This document shows positions 9,703-19,497 of a stretch of DNA of 64,000 nt, one piece after another. Position numbers and translations under genes: made by a program. This stretch comes from Bacillus haynesii (GTDB lineage Bacteria; Bacillota; Bacilli; Bacillales; Bacillaceae), in NCBI RefSeq assembly GCF_001969855.1, contig NZ_MRBL01000014.1, positions 1-64,000 on the forward strand. Reading direction: 5' to 3'. The first letter of the stretch is position 1. Each line of letters opens with the position of its first letter. Below the pieces are notes generated by a model. The model was not told the DNA's origin. It worked only from the letters and a program-made list of their open reading frames with translations, and did not search any database.

Positions 9703-9749
9703 CCGTGGTACAATAAAACCTACGATATGGTGTAAATGGAGGATTTCAC

Positions 9750-10922
9750 ATGCAGCGCGGTACATTTCAATTAATGAAATCGGTGAACAAATCGATCATT
9801 CTTAATAAAATCAGAACTTCAGAGCCGATTTCGAGAGCCGAGATCGCCAAGGAAACAAAGATTACCCCTCCCACGGTTTCAAGCATTGTCAAAGAGCTGA
9901 TCGGACAAGGGCTCGTGAAAGAAAGCACGCTCGGTCATTCGAGCGGCGGAAGGAAGCCGACCATGCTGCACATCAATACAAGTGCCTTTTATGTCATTGG
10001 CATTGATGCCGGGCCTGAGACGGTGGAGTGCATCTTAACCGATTTAGCCGGAGGGGTTTTGCAGCGGACAGCTAGCCTGTTGAAAAAACCGCTGACAAAC
10101 GAGATGTTTATTGATGTTTTAAAAGAAAATATCTATGCGATTTTGGGACGAGCCGATGTCGATCAAGAAAAGATCATCGGGATCGGCATCGCAATGCACG
10201 GGGTTGTCGATGCTGAAACGGGAATGTCGCGCATTGCACCGATTTTAAACTTAACCAATATTCCCATCAAAGATGTGCTGGAACAAGAATTCAACTTAAC
10301 CGTAAGAGTTGAAAACGATGCCAGGGCGATGGCGCTTGGCGAATCGTGGTTCGGCGGCCGCGGTAACGCAGGCAGCATGGCTGCCGTGAATATCGGCCGC
10401 GGCGTCGGTGCGGGGATCGTCATCAATGGAAAACTGTACCATGGAGCTGAAGGAATCGCGGGTGAACTGGGCCATATGATCATTGATATCAATGGAGAAA
10501 AGTGCGAGTGCGGCAACCGCGGCTGCCTGCAGACGATTGTGAGCGGAAAAGCAATTGCCGAACGGGGGAAAAAGCGGTTGAAAGAAAGTCCAGACTGCCT
10601 GACGGCCAAAGATTTGTTTGAAATGGCCGAGAACGGCTGCCAAACGTGTATCGAACTCTTTCGGGAAACCGGTGTGATCATCGGAATCGGGCTGACCAAC
10701 TTCATTCATCTTGTCAATCCGGGCAAAATCGTGCTGGGCGGCGGAGTGATGAAAGGCGGGAAATTCATATTGCCGGCGATACGAGAAACGATACAGCAGA
10801 AAGCTTTAACAGCCGAAGCGAGGCAGACAGAGGTGACGATAACGAAGCTCGGTGATGAGGCAACGCTTTACGGAGCCGTTTCATTGCTGCTGGCGGAGCT
10901 GTTTGATCCGGTGTTAAAATAA
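9750..10922 (+). CDS. ROK-family (NagC/XylR-type) transcriptional repressor
   Basis: This 390-residue protein has an N-terminal winged helix (about residues 15-75, EPISRAEIAKETKITPPTVSSIVKEL) and a ROK sugar-binding domain. The ROK domain shows the nucleotide loop IGIDAGPETVECIL, the VENDARAMALGE catalytic-type segment, the GELGHMIID motif and the zinc-binding cluster CECGNRGCLQ. Such proteins repress sugar operons and are released by the sugar. It converges on galT and shares a promoter word with galK, so it is probably the gal regulator; this is inferred. Xylose genes are absent here, arguing against XylR proper. Confidence 0.88.
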   Translation: MQRGTFQLMKSVNKSIILNKIRTSEPISRAEIAKETKITPPTVSSIVKELIGQGLVKESTLGHSSGGRKPTMLHINTSAFYVIGIDAGPETVECILTDLAGGVLQRTASLLKKPLTNEMFIDVLKENIYAILGRADVDQEKIIGIGIAMHGVVDAETGMSRIAPILNLTNIPIKDVLEQEFNLTVRVENDARAMALGESWFGGRGNAGSMAAVNIGRGVGAGIVINGKLYHGAEGIAGELGHMIIDINGEKCECGNRGCLQTIVSGKAIAERGKKRLKESPDCLTAKDLFEMAENGCQTCIELFRETGVIIGIGLTNFIHLVNPGKIVLGGGVMKGGKFILPAIRETIQQKALTAEARQTEVTITKLGDEATLYGAVSLLLAELFDPVLK

Positions 10923-10957
10923 GCCGTTTTTTCGCCTATTTTAACACCGGTGAAGCC

Positions 10958-12445
10958 TTACCCCTGATGATTGACCGTGCGGATAAAGCGCATGAAAGCT
11001 TCGCGGTCTTTGAATACCCCGGCATCCTCAAGGGCTTTAACAAACTTCCGGCCAAGTTCTTTTCGTACAATTGATTCAGCCTGCTCGGGCTCGGACAGCT
11101 CTCCGTATTCGGCTTTGAGCTGTTCGGCCCATTCCCGGTGATGCGCTTCAACGGCATCTGACTGACCGAGCAGGAATTCTTTTACTCCCGCCAGTTCGGT
11201 CTTTAAGCGGGGAGGAAGGACGGCCAGGCCCATCACTTCGATTAAGCCGATATTCTCTTTCTTAATATGGTGAACGTCAGCATGCGGATGGAATATGCCG
11301 TATGGGTGCTCGGCAGATGTCCGATTGTTTCTGAGCACAAGGTCGATTTCAAAAACGCCGCTCACGTTTCTTGCGATAGGCGTAATCGTGTTATGAGGTG
11401 TGCCATCTGTAAAAGCCGTGATATCCGCTTGTTGATCCGAGTAGTTTTTCCAAGTCTGAAAAATATGGTCCGCCGCATCAACAAGGCTGTTGATCGCAGT
11501 TCCTCTCAGGCGGATGACGGACATCGGCCATTTTAAAACGAAAGCTTCGATGTCAGGATGCTGTTTGATTTGAAAGGAGAACGCATCTTCAGCGCGCGTC
11601 ATCGCAAACTCATATCGTCCGGCCTGATAATGGTCATGGCTTAAAATAGACCCGCCGACGATCGGCAAATCGGCATTCGATCCGATAAAATAATGCGGAA
11701 ACAGCTCTGTAAAAGCAAGCAGTCTGTGAAAGGCAAGCTTATCAATTTTCATCGGCCGATGCTGCTCAGAAAATAAAATGCTGTGTTCGTTATAGTAAGC
11801 ATATGGAGAATATTGAAAATACCAATTTTCTCCGGCGAGCGGGACTTTAATAATCCTGTGGTTCGCCCGGGCAGGATACCCGATTCGCCCCGCATACCCC
11901 TCGTTTTCTTTGCACAGCAGGCATGTCGGATAGCTGCGTGATTGTTTTGCTGCCGCGCGTTCCCGCTTGATTTGCTCAGGGTCTTTTTCCGGTTTTGACA
12001 AATTGATCGTAATATCCATTGTGCCGTAAGGGGTGTCCATCTGATACGAAATATTTTTTTCAATTCGTTTTGTCTGGATGTAGTTGCTGTTTTTGCTGAG
12101 CTGATAAAAATATTCGGTGGCCTCCAGCGGCGATTGCTCGTATTTTTGCTGAAACACAGTATTGATGACAGAAGGTCTTGCAACAAAGCAGTTCATCACA
12201 TTTGCCGCCAGCATATCTTTCGCGTCTAGATCGTCGGTTATCACGCCGTGTTCGACTGCATAGGCGGCGAGTTTTTCCAAAAGGTCTGGGATGGAGTCGC
12301 CGGAAGCCGCAGGGACTTCCTCAGGAAACGATTCCAAGCCCAGCAGATTCATCACTTGGTTTCGTGCATAGTTCACGTCAGCCGGTTCGATTAACCCTGT
12401 TTCAAGCGCTTTTTGAATGAGTCCGGCTATGTCTTGTTCAATCAT
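10958..12445 (-). CDS. galT: UDP-glucose--hexose-1-phosphate uridylyltransferase
   Basis: This 495-residue enzyme of the Firmicute (class II) GalT type exchanges UMP between UDP-glucose and galactose 1-phosphate in the Leloir pathway. Recognisable segments are [36 protein letters not shown] and the [17 protein letters not shown] active-site region with its His residues. The start was set at ATG 12445 (MIEQDIAGL): it has an AGGAAG SD and overlaps the galE stop by four bases (ATGA). A longer in-frame extension lacks an SD. It is the last gene of galKET. Confidence 0.93.
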   Translation of the reverse strand: MIEQDIAGLIQKALETGLIEPADVNYARNQVMNLLGLESFPEEVPAASGDSIPDLLEKLAAYAVEHGVITDDLDAKDMLAANVMNCFVARPSVINTVFQQKYEQSPLEATEYFYQLSKNSNYIQTKRIEKNISYQMDTPYGTMDITINLSKPEKDPEQIKRERAAAKQSRSYPTCLLCKENEGYAGRIGYPARANHRIIKVPLAGENWYFQYSPYAYYNEHSILFSEQHRPMKIDKLAFHRLLAFTELFPHYFIGSNADLPIVGGSILSHDHYQAGRYEFAMTRAEDAFSFQIKQHPDIEAFVLKWPMSVIRLRGTAINSLVDAADHIFQTWKNYSDQQADITAFTDGTPHNTITPIARNVSGVFEIDLVLRNNRTSAEHPYGIFHPHADVHHIKKENIGLIEVMGLAVLPPRLKTELAGVKEFLLGQSDAVEAHHREWAEQLKAEYGELSEPEQAESIVRKELGRKFVKALEDAGVFKDREAFMRFIRTVNHQG

Positions 12446-13443
12446 GTTGACACTTCCTTCCTGTACCCGTTTGGATGTGAGGAATGCCACTTCCAGGCGT
12501 CTTCAATGATCTTTGCTACAGAAGTGCGCGAAGGCCTCCAGCCCAGAACTTGCTTTGCCTTGTCAGAGCCGGCAATCAGGATGCTCGGGTCGCCGGCTCT
12601 GCGCTTGCCGATCTCTGCGGGAATATCTTTCCTGGTTACCTTTCTAGCCGCATCAATCATTTCTTTTACCGAAAATCCTTCGCTGCTGCCGAGATTGAAT
12701 ATATCGCTTTTGCCGCCTTTTCTTAAATAGTCTAATGCCGACAGATGAGCATCAATCAGGTCTTCAACATGAACATAGTCACGAATGCAAGTGCCGTCGG
12801 GTGTATCATAGTCATCACCGAAAATCGTAATATGCGGTCTTTGTCCGAGAGCGGTTTGCAGGATGATGGGGACAAGGTGTGTTTCCGGACGGTGGTCTTC
12901 TCCGATCTCTCCGGTTTCCCTTGCTCCCGCAACATTGAAGTACCTGAGAGATACAAAGCTGATCCCATGGGCTTCTTCAGTCCGCTTCATGAGCTTCTCC
13001 ATGATCAGTTTCGTTTCCCCGTAAGTGCTTGTCGGCTGCGTCGGCATGTCTTCTGTGATCGGCACCGATGCAGGCTCTCCGTAGACGGCCGCCGTCGAGG
13101 AGAATACGATTTTTTTCACATCGTGATCGAGCATCGTCTGAAGCAAAACCTGTGTTCCGGATACATTGTTGTCATAATATTTGAGCGGAACTTTCATCGA
13201 TTCGCCGACAAGTGAACTGGCGGCGAAATGGATCACTTCTTCAATACGTTCCTTTTCGAAAACCGTGCGGAGGAAATCACTATCACGCACATCCCCTTCA
13301 TAAAAGATCGCATCAGGATGTACCGCCTGCCTTTGGCCGGTCTCGAGATTGTCAACGACAACGACGGTTTCACCCCTGTCTATTAATTGGTACACGGCGT
13401 GTGAACCGATATAGCCGGCACCGCCCAAAACCAACACACTCAT
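12442..13443 (-). CDS. galE: UDP-glucose 4-epimerase
   Basis: This 333-residue short-chain dehydrogenase-like enzyme interconverts UDP-galactose and UDP-glucose. The N-terminal NAD motif GGAGYIGSH (residues 7-15), the catalytic YGETK (Tyr-x-x-x-Lys) and the downstream RYFNVAGA and DYVHVEDL segments are all in place. The SD GAAAGGGG supports the start. It lies between galK (14 bp away) and galT (4-bp overlap), so expression is coupled to the galactose operon. Confidence 0.96.
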   Translation of the reverse strand: MSVLVLGGAGYIGSHAVYQLIDRGETVVVVDNLETGQRQAVHPDAIFYEGDVRDSDFLRTVFEKERIEEVIHFAASSLVGESMKVPLKYYDNNVSGTQVLLQTMLDHDVKKIVFSSTAAVYGEPASVPITEDMPTQPTSTYGETKLIMEKLMKRTEEAHGISFVSLRYFNVAGARETGEIGEDHRPETHLVPIILQTALGQRPHITIFGDDYDTPDGTCIRDYVHVEDLIDAHLSALDYLRKGGKSDIFNLGSSEGFSVKEMIDAARKVTRKDIPAEIGKRRAGDPSILIAGSDKAKQVLGWRPSRTSVAKIIEDAWKWHSSHPNGYRKEVST

Positions 13444-13457
13444 ATCTATTCCCCTTT

Positions 13458-14627
13458 CTATATTTCTTTGGCGCCGTCGCCTATTGCAGCAGTATAAAAA
13501 GCGGCATCATAGCCAACCGTTTCGCGGTAGACGGCATTCACGCGTTCATTAAAGCTTTCTGTCCGGTCTTTTTCTACAATCGCAATCGCGCAGCCGCCGA
13601 ACCCGGCGCCGGTCATGCGGGCACCCAGGACACCGTCTTGTTCCCAGGCTGCCTGGACAATGGTATCAAGCTCCAGCCCTGTCACTTCATAATCATCCCT
13701 TAATGACACATGAGATTCATTCATCAGCTTGCCGAACCCGGCGAGGTCGCCCTCGCGAAGTTTTTCCAGCGCTTTCAGCGTCCGGGCATTTTCGTACACA
13801 GCATGCTTGGCGCGTTTTTGATTGGTTTCATTTCGGATGAGGTGCTGATGGGCTTCAAATACTTCCGCCGTCAATTCGCCCAGGCTTGCAATCGATAACT
13901 CCTCCTGTAGGTCGGCGAGCGCTTCTTCGCATTGAGCGCGCCTTTCATTATATTTAGACCCGGCCAGCGTCCGCTGTTTGTTTGTATTGATGATGATCAC
14001 ATCGTGTTCCTTCAACACGAAGGGCGCGTATGTGTAATCAAGTGTATGGCAGTCTAACAGAATCGCGTGATCCTTTTTCCCCATGCCGATCGCGAATTGA
14101 TCCATAATGCCGCTCCCCACGCCGATGTATTCGTTTTCGACTTTTTGTCCGAGCTTCACCATGGAGATTGTGTCTGTCTGCAAATCATAAAGCCCTTTTA
14201 ACAAAACGCCTGTCGCAAGCTCAATCGATGCGGAAGAAGAGAGGCCCGCCCCGTGCGGAATATTTCCGTAATACAAAATATCGGCGCCGTGAACGATTTG
14301 ATGGCCTGCCGCTTTCATCAAAAGGAACATTCCTTTCGGATAGTTGGCCCAACCGTCAGACTTGTCAAAGGCTAAATCGCTCAAGCTGCATTCAATGATT
14401 CCTTTGTCAGGGAAGTTCTTTGAATAGAAACGGATCATTTGATCATCGCGCTTCACGCCAAGGGCATAGGTGCCAAATGAAATCGAGGCGGGGAAAACAT
14501 GCCCTCCATTATAATCCGTGTGTTCTCCGATTAAGTTGATTCTTCCCGGAGCAAAAAAGGTTCGCGGTGTCTTTTCTGTCTTAAAAATAGAACGAAAGTC
14601 GTTTGATAAAGCGGCTGCAGTATTCAT
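13458..14627 (-). CDS. galK: Galactokinase
   Basis: This 389-residue GHMP-family kinase phosphorylates galactose at C1. It has the galactokinase signature [15 protein letters not shown] near residue 33, the ATP-binding [16 protein letters not shown] motif, and the C-terminal [16 protein letters not shown] glycine-rich loop. ATG 14627 was chosen over an in-frame ATG 12 bases upstream because GGGAGG lies at correct spacing from it. It is the first gene of galKET, which would take in galactose released from galactan by the neighbouring gan genes. Confidence 0.95.
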   Translation of the reverse strand: MNTAAALSNDFRSIFKTEKTPRTFFAPGRINLIGEHTDYNGGHVFPASISFGTYALGVKRDDQMIRFYSKNFPDKGIIECSLSDLAFDKSDGWANYPKGMFLLMKAAGHQIVHGADILYYGNIPHGAGLSSSASIELATGVLLKGLYDLQTDTISMVKLGQKVENEYIGVGSGIMDQFAIGMGKKDHAILLDCHTLDYTYAPFVLKEHDVIIINTNKQRTLAGSKYNERRAQCEEALADLQEELSIASLGELTAEVFEAHQHLIRNETNQKRAKHAVYENARTLKALEKLREGDLAGFGKLMNESHVSLRDDYEVTGLELDTIVQAAWEQDGVLGARMTGAGFGGCAIAIVEKDRTESFNERVNAVYRETVGYDAAFYTAAIGDGAKEI

Positions 14628-14664
14628 ATATCCTCCCATTCGTATGACGTACAGACTTAATAAA

Positions 14665-14677
14665 TTAATTTAATTAA
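14665..14677. promoter_or_regulatory. Candidate ROK operator at the galK promoter
   Basis: TTAATTTAATTAA is identical to 13 bases upstream of the ROK regulator (9686-9698). It sits just downstream of the galK -10, a position suited to repression. Confidence 0.5.
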
Positions 14678-14687
14678 GTTTAACATC

Positions 14688-14716
14688 AGTTTACTACGGG
14701 TTTTCAATTGGTGCAA
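14688..14716 (-). promoter_or_regulatory. galKET promoter
   Basis: On the minus strand the -35 TTGCAC (14711-14716) and -10 TAAACT (14688-14693) are separated by 17 bp. The -10 is a modest match. Confidence 0.55.
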
Positions 14717-14814
14717 TAAAAAGTGTTTTTTCAAATGAAGCGTTTTCATGTAAAATCCTTATTGGCAGGGATAGGGCAATCAGCACTTGACTTTTACGCA
14801 AATCAACGTTAAAT

Positions 14815-14832
14815 TAGTAAAATATTTTACTA
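14815..14832. promoter_or_regulatory. GanR operator upstream of ganR
   Basis: TAGTAAAATATTTTACTA is a perfect 18-bp palindrome 40 bp upstream of the ganR start. Its core GTAAAATATTTTAC recurs in front of ganS, indicating autoregulation. Confidence 0.82.
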
Positions 14833-14871
14833 AAAACCTTGAAATTTAAAATACATGGAGGTTTTACAATC

Positions 14872-15864
14872 GTGGCGACGATAAAAGATGTTGCAGAAAA
14901 GGCGGGGTATTCCATTTCAACTGTTTCCCGCGTATTGAATAATGACGAAAGCCTTTCCGTACCTGATGAGACAAGGGAAAAAATATTTGAAGTGGCGGAA
15001 AGCCTGAACTACCGCAAAAAAACGATCAGGACACTGGTAAAAAACATCGCGTTTCTGTACTGGCTGACGGATAAGGAAGAGCTCGAAGACGTGTATTTTA
15101 AAACGATGAGGCTGGAAATCGAGAAGCTAGCAAAGCAATTCAACGTCGAGCTGACAACGTATAAAATTTCGGGCGGCATTGACGCCATTCCCGAAAACAT
15201 AGAAGGATTCATTGCGGTCGGCTCATTTTCAGATGATGAATTAATCCGCTTAAGACAGATGACGCCTCACGGAGTATTCATCGATTCGACGCCTGATCCG
15301 AATCATTTTGATTCAGTGAGGCCGGACTTAAAGCAGATGACGAGGAAAACGGTAGACTTTCTCATTGAAAAAGGACATGAAAAGATCGGCTTTATCGGAG
15401 GTACGTACCACAATCCCAATACTGATGAAGACGAAATGGACGTAAGGGAACGAACGTTTCGCGATGATATGAGAGAAAAAGGGCTCTTGGAGGAAAACTA
15501 TATTTTTTGCCGCAGGGGATTTTCGGTGGAAAACGGCTACCATCTGATGGAAAAAGCGGTTGAAACATTGGGCGAAAAGCTGCCGACGGCCTTTTTTACA
15601 GCGGCGGACCCGATTGCCGTAGGCTGCCTTCAGGCATTAAATGAAAAAGGGATCGCCATCCCGGGCAGGGTGAGCATCATCAGCATCAATAACATCAGTG
15701 TGGCGAAATACGTATCTCCACCGCTGACGACATTCCATATCGATATTAAAGAACTTTGTAAAAACGCCATTGAATTGCTTCTGGAACAAATACTTGAAAA
15801 AAGAAAAGCTGTAAAAACACTATATATCGGTGCTGAACTGGTGGTCAGGAAAAGCACCAATTAA
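14872..15864 (+). CDS. ganR: LacI-family repressor of galactan utilisation
   Basis: This 330-residue LacI/GalR-type regulator has an N-terminal helix-turn-helix and hinge (ATIKDVAEKAGYSISTVSRVLNNDESLSV). A periplasmic-binding-protein-like effector domain follows (FIEKGHEKIGFIGG, TAADPIAVGCLQALNEKGI, STINNISVA-type segment). The start was set at GTG 14872, ten bases after GGAGG; the frame extends 33 bases further to a TTG with no SD. It sits immediately upstream of ganSPQAB, as in B. subtilis, and its effector is probably galactobiose or a related oligomer. Identical palindromes occur at both its own and the ganS promoter. Confidence 0.9.
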   Translation: MATIKDVAEKAGYSISTVSRVLNNDESLSVPDETREKIFEVAESLNYRKKTIRTLVKNIAFLYWLTDKEELEDVYFKTMRLEIEKLAKQFNVELTTYKISGGIDAIPENIEGFIAVGSFSDDELIRLRQMTPHGVFIDSTPDPNHFDSVRPDLKQMTRKTVDFLIEKGHEKIGFIGGTYHNPNTDEDEMDVRERTFRDDMREKGLLEENYIFCRRGFSVENGYHLMEKAVETLGEKLPTAFFTAADPIAVGCLQALNEKGIAIPGRVSIISINNISVAKYVSPPLTTFHIDIKELCKNAIELLLEQILEKRKAVKTLYIGAELVVRKSTN

Positions 15865-15907
15865 AAAAGGCGCGGGCTGCTGTTTCACAGGCTGCGCCTT
15901 TTTTCGT
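15863..15907 (+). terminator. Terminator of ganR
   Basis: AAAAAAGGCGC and GCGCCTTTTTT form a stem immediately after the ganR stop, ending in a T run. Confidence 0.85.
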
Positions 15908-15944
15908 AAAATATTTTACTATAGTCAGTAAAATAATTGTTTAC
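15905..15944. promoter_or_regulatory. Tandem GanR operators at ganS
   Basis: The palindromic core GTAAAATATTTTAC (15906-15919) is followed by a second, imperfect copy AGTAAAATAATTGTTTAC (15927-15944) that runs into the ganS -35 element. The spacing of about 21 bp puts both on the same DNA face. Confidence 0.75.
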
Positions 15945-15968
15945 ACTTTTCCTAAGTCATGCTATATT
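15940..15968 (+). promoter_or_regulatory. ganSPQAB promoter
   Basis: The -35 TTTACA (15940-15945) and -10 TATATT (15963-15968) are 17 bp apart, about 44 bp upstream of the ganS start codon. Confidence 0.75.
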
Positions 15969-16011
15969 GTTTTTGTAAAACGCTTTCACTCCAATAAAAG
16001 GAATGAGACAA

Positions 16012-17280
16012 ATGATGAATATGAAAAAATATGTGGGAATCAGCAGTGTCATCGCTCTCAGTTTGTCTTTAACTGCCTGCGGGCCTAAAGAGAGCAGCAA
16101 TGAAGCATCAGGCTCGAAGCAAAAGGAACTCGTGGTCTGGGAAGATAAAGAGAAAAGCGAAGGCATTAAAGATGCCGTCGCCCAGTTTGAAAAAGAGCAC
16201 GGCGTATCTGTCAAAGTTGTTGAAAAGCCTTACGCAAAGCAGATCGAAGACTTGCGGATGGATGGACCGGCAGGAACGGGGCCGGATGTGTTAACGATGC
16301 CTGGAGATCAAATCGGAACAGCGGTTACGGAAGGTTTGATCAAGGAATTAAAGGTGGACAAAGAGATCCAATCGATCTATACGGAACCTGCGATGAGATC
16401 CCAGGTGACTAACGGCAAGGTCTACGGCCTGCCGAAAGCGGTCGAAACGACGATGCTCTACTATAATAAAGATTTGATTTCTGAAAAAGAACTGCCGAAA
16501 ACGCTGGATGAGTGGTATGAGTATTCCAAAAAAACGGCTGACGGCAAAAAATTCGGCTTCCTGGCGCTGTTTGACCAGATTTATTATGCGCAGAGCGTCA
16601 TGGGTGGAAACGGCGGCTACATTTTTAAAAGCGATGCAGACGGCACTTATAATCCGGCCGATCTCGGCTTGAATAACAAAGGCGCAGTCGAAGGCGCCGA
16701 GTACATTCAGAAGTTTTATCAAGAAGGGCTGTTCCCTGCCGGAATTATTGGAGAGCAGGGCATCAACGTGCTGGAATCGCTGTTTACGGAAGGAAAAGCA
16801 GCAGCGATCATTTCAGGCCCGTGGAATCTGGAACCGTTCAAAAAAGCGGGCGTCAACTACGGGGTTGCCAAGCTGCCTAAGCTGTCCAACGGCAAACATA
16901 TGAGTTCTTTTGTCGGCGTGAAGAGCTACAATGTAAGCGCTTATTCAAAGAATGCCGATCTAGCGGAAGAATTAGCCGTTTTCCTCGCTAATAAAGAAAA
17001 CTCAAAGAAGAGATATGAGATCACAAAAGAAGTTCCCGCTGTCAAAGAACTGGCGGATGATCCTGCCGTCACAAAAAGCGAAGCGGCTCAAGCTGTTGCC
17101 GAACAATCTCAGTACTCAGAGTTGACACCGAATATTCCTGAGATGAATGAAGTATGGACGCCGGCGGATGCGGCTCTGCAAACAATCGCGACCGGAAAAG
17201 CCGAACCGAAAAAAGCGCTTGATCAAGCCGCCGAAACGATACAAGGACAGATCAAAGCGAAGCACAGCGGCAGCAAATAA
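16012..17280 (+). CDS. ganS: Galacto-oligosaccharide-binding lipoprotein
   Basis: This 422-residue solute-binding protein of the maltose/oligosaccharide (MalE-like) type delivers galactan oligomers to GanPQ. The N-terminus has a lipoprotein signal with lipobox LTAC-G (Cys about residue 23). The mature part holds typical segments such as DVLTMPGDQIGTAV and GPWNLEPFKKAGVNYGVAKLP. ATG 16012 was chosen because AAAAGGA lies nine bases upstream; other nearby ATGs (16003, 16015, 16021) are in frame. It leads the ganSPQAB operon. Confidence 0.92.
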   Translation: MMNMKKYVGISSVIALSLSLTACGPKESSNEASGSKQKELVVWEDKEKSEGIKDAVAQFEKEHGVSVKVVEKPYAKQIEDLRMDGPAGTGPDVLTMPGDQIGTAVTEGLIKELKVDKEIQSIYTEPAMRSQVTNGKVYGLPKAVETTMLYYNKDLISEKELPKTLDEWYEYSKKTADGKKFGFLALFDQIYYAQSVMGGNGGYIFKSDADGTYNPADLGLNNKGAVEGAEYIQKFYQEGLFPAGIIGEQGINVLESLFTEGKAAAIISGPWNLEPFKKAGVNYGVAKLPKLSNGKHMSSFVGVKSYNVSAYSKNADLAEELAVFLANKENSKKRYEITKEVPAVKELADDPAVTKSEAAQAVAEQSQYSELTPNIPEMNEVWTPADAALQTIATGKAEPKKALDQAAETIQGQIKAKHSGSK

Positions 17281-17361
17281 GCCGCAGCAGTGGTGTCAAA
17301 CTTGTCTTAAGTTTGGCGCCATTTATTATCAGGACGTCCATATAAAGAGGTGAAAGAGAAG

Positions 17362-18618
17362 GTGCAGCATCGCAAAAAAGCTTTACTATTATCGATTATT
17401 CCCGGTCTGGGCCAATTCTACAATAAACAATGGATAAAGGGTCTGTTATTCCTTCTTTTAGGCGTCTCGTTCTTCGCGGTTTTTGGCGATTTGCTGAATA
17501 TGGGGCTGTGGGGCCTGTTTACGCTTGGAACAGAAGTGCCGCGCGACAACTCGATTTTTCTATTGGCAGAAGGCATCATTGCCGTGATTGTCACCTGTTT
17601 TGGGCTGGCTGTCTATTACGCCAATTTGCGGGACGCCTACCAAAACGGAAAACGGCGAGATGAACAAAAGGAGCTCAGTTCACTCAAGGAGCAATATCAA
17701 AATTTAATGGCGCAAGGATATCCGTATCTCATCAGCGGGCCATCGCTGTTCATCCTGATTTTTGCCGTTGTTTTTCCGATTTTGTTCAGCTTTGCATTAG
17801 CTTTTACAAACTATAACCTCTACCATTCTCCGCCTGCCCACCTTGTTGATTGGGTAGGGCTTAAAACGTTTTCCGACATTTTCACCGTTGATATTTGGCG
17901 GTCGACTTTTTTGGATGTTTTAGCTTGGACTATCGTCTGGACGCTTGTTGCTTCCACGCTCCAAGTCGGATTGGGAATTTTGTTGGCGGTTGTCGTCAAT
18001 CAGAAGGAAGTCCGCTTCAAAAAATTTTTCCGGACGATTCTGGTCTTGCCTTGGGCCGTGCCCGGCTTTGTTACCATTCTCGTGTTTGCCGGCCTTTTTA
18101 ATGACAGCTTCGGGGCTTTCAATCATCAAATCCTCGCCGCATTCGGCATCGATCCGATTCCTTGGATGACGAATGCCAATTGGACGAAGCTGGCGCTTAT
18201 CCTCATGCAGGGATGGCTCGGTTTTCCTTATGTGTTCATTGTGACGACCGGTGTTCTGCAGTCGATTCCGGACGACCTTTATGAAGCGGCGACCATTGAC
18301 GGCGCCTCCGCGTTTTCGAAATTCAGGCATATCACATTGCCGCTGATTTTAATCGCGATGGCGCCGATTATCATTACGCAATTCACTTTTAATTTTAATA
18401 ACTTCAATATTATCTATCTATTCAATGGGGGCGGTCCGGCTGTTCCCGGCTCAACAGCGGGAGGAACCGACATCCTGGTGTCCTGGATTTACAAATTAAC
18501 AATGCAGTCGAGCCAGTACTCTTTAGCTGCTGCATTGACGATCCTGCTGTCGGTCTTTGTCATCTCGATCGCACTGTGGCAGTTCAGACGGACAAATTCT
18601 TTCAAAGAGGGGGCTTAA
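17362..18618 (+). CDS. ganP: Galactan oligomer ABC transporter permease
   Basis: This 418-residue MalF-type permease has several N-terminal hydrophobic segments, including one with IPGLGQFYNKQWIKG, followed by the core permease domain with the EAA loop (DLYEAATIDGASAFSKFRHITLPLI, about residues 310-334). The start GTG 17362 fits the SD GAGGTG; an in-frame GTG at 17350 lies inside that SD. No ATPase gene is in the operon; in B. subtilis the shared MsmX ATPase serves this importer, and the same is likely here. Confidence 0.92.
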   Translation: MQHRKKALLLSIIPGLGQFYNKQWIKGLLFLLLGVSFFAVFGDLLNMGLWGLFTLGTEVPRDNSIFLLAEGIIAVIVTCFGLAVYYANLRDAYQNGKRRDEQKELSSLKEQYQNLMAQGYPYLISGPSLFILIFAVVFPILFSFALAFTNYNLYHSPPAHLVDWVGLKTFSDIFTVDIWRSTFLDVLAWTIVWTLVASTLQVGLGILLAVVVNQKEVRFKKFFRTILVLPWAVPGFVTILVFAGLFNDSFGAFNHQILAAFGIDPIPWMTNANWTKLALILMQGWLGFPYVFIVTTGVLQSIPDDLYEAATIDGASAFSKFRHITLPLILIAMAPIIITQFTFNFNNFNIIYLFNGGGPAVPGSTAGGTDILVSWIYKLTMQSSQYSLAAALTILLSVFVISIALWQFRRTNSFKEGA

Positions 18619-18621
18619 CAT

Positions 18622-19461
18622 ATGAAGAAAAGAAGATTCTTTCGGCTCCTTCTGACCTATTCTCTGTTGGTTTTTATGACAGCCGTTATCATATACCCTC
18701 TGCTTTGGACGGTGGGAGCCAGCTTTAATCCCGGCAACAGTTTGGTCAGTACTTCTATCATTCCGGCAAATCCGACATTGGATCACTATAGAGAATTATT
18801 CGCCGGAAAAGAGAGCCTTCAATACGGGAAATGGTATGTAAACTCGCTGAAAATCAGCATCTTTACGATGATCGGGTCGGTCATCAGCGTTTCTTTTACA
18901 GCTTATGCTTTTTCACGGTTTCGTTTTAAAGGAAGAAAAAACGCCTTAGTTTTATTCATGCTGCTGCAAATGATTCCTCAATTTTCAGCTTTGGTTGCGC
19001 TCTTCGTTTTAGCGCAGATGCTGGGAATGATGAACAGCCATTGGCTGCTGATTTTGCTGTACATCGGCGGACTCATACCGATGAACACGTATTTGATGAA
19101 AGGGTATATGGACTCGATTCCCATCGATTTGGATGAGAGCGCTAAGATTGACGGCGCAAGCAATACAAGGATTTTTCTGCAGATTATCATGCCGCTATCC
19201 AAACCGATGATCGCGGTCGTCGCCATGAACGGATTCACCGGACCGCTCGGGGATTTCGTTTTATCTTCGACGATATTGCGGACACCGGAGTCGTATACAT
19301 TGCCGATCGGTTTATACAATTTAGTCAATGAAGTGATGGGAGCCAGCTATACGACGTTTGCCGCCGGCGCCATTTTGATCAGCATTCCGGTAGCCGTCAT
19401 CTTTATCATGCTGCAAAAGAACTTTGTGTCAGGATTGACGGCAGGCGGAACGAAAGGGTAG
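18622..19461 (+). CDS. ganQ: Galactan oligomer ABC transporter permease
   Basis: This 279-residue MalG-type permease has six predicted membrane helices and the EAA loop DLDESAKIDGASNTRIFLQIIMPLSKPM (about residues 172-199). It starts three bases after the ganP stop, with a strong AGAGGGGG SD. It pairs with GanP to form the membrane channel that takes up galacto-oligosaccharides delivered by GanS. Confidence 0.93.
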   Translation: MKKRRFFRLLLTYSLLVFMTAVIIYPLLWTVGASFNPGNSLVSTSIIPANPTLDHYRELFAGKESLQYGKWYVNSLKISIFTMIGSVISVSFTAYAFSRFRFKGRKNALVLFMLLQMIPQFSALVALFVLAQMLGMMNSHWLLILLYIGGLIPMNTYLMKGYMDSIPIDLDESAKIDGASNTRIFLQIIMPLSKPMIAVVAMNGFTGPLGDFVLSSTILRTPESYTLPIGLYNLVNEVMGASYTTFAAGAILISIPVAVIFIMLQKNFVSGLTAGGTKG

Positions 19462-19497
19462 TCCGAAGGAGAATATGGTCTAAAAAAGGAGAGTAAT

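Noticed and set aside
14735-14749. ATGAAGCGTTTTCAT as a cre for galK
   Set aside because: One base is missing between the half-sites compared with the cre consensus; too weak to claim.
15973-15988. TTGTAAAACGCTTTCA as a cre just after the ganS -10
   Set aside because: One half-site is shifted by one base; the position is attractive but the match is imperfect.
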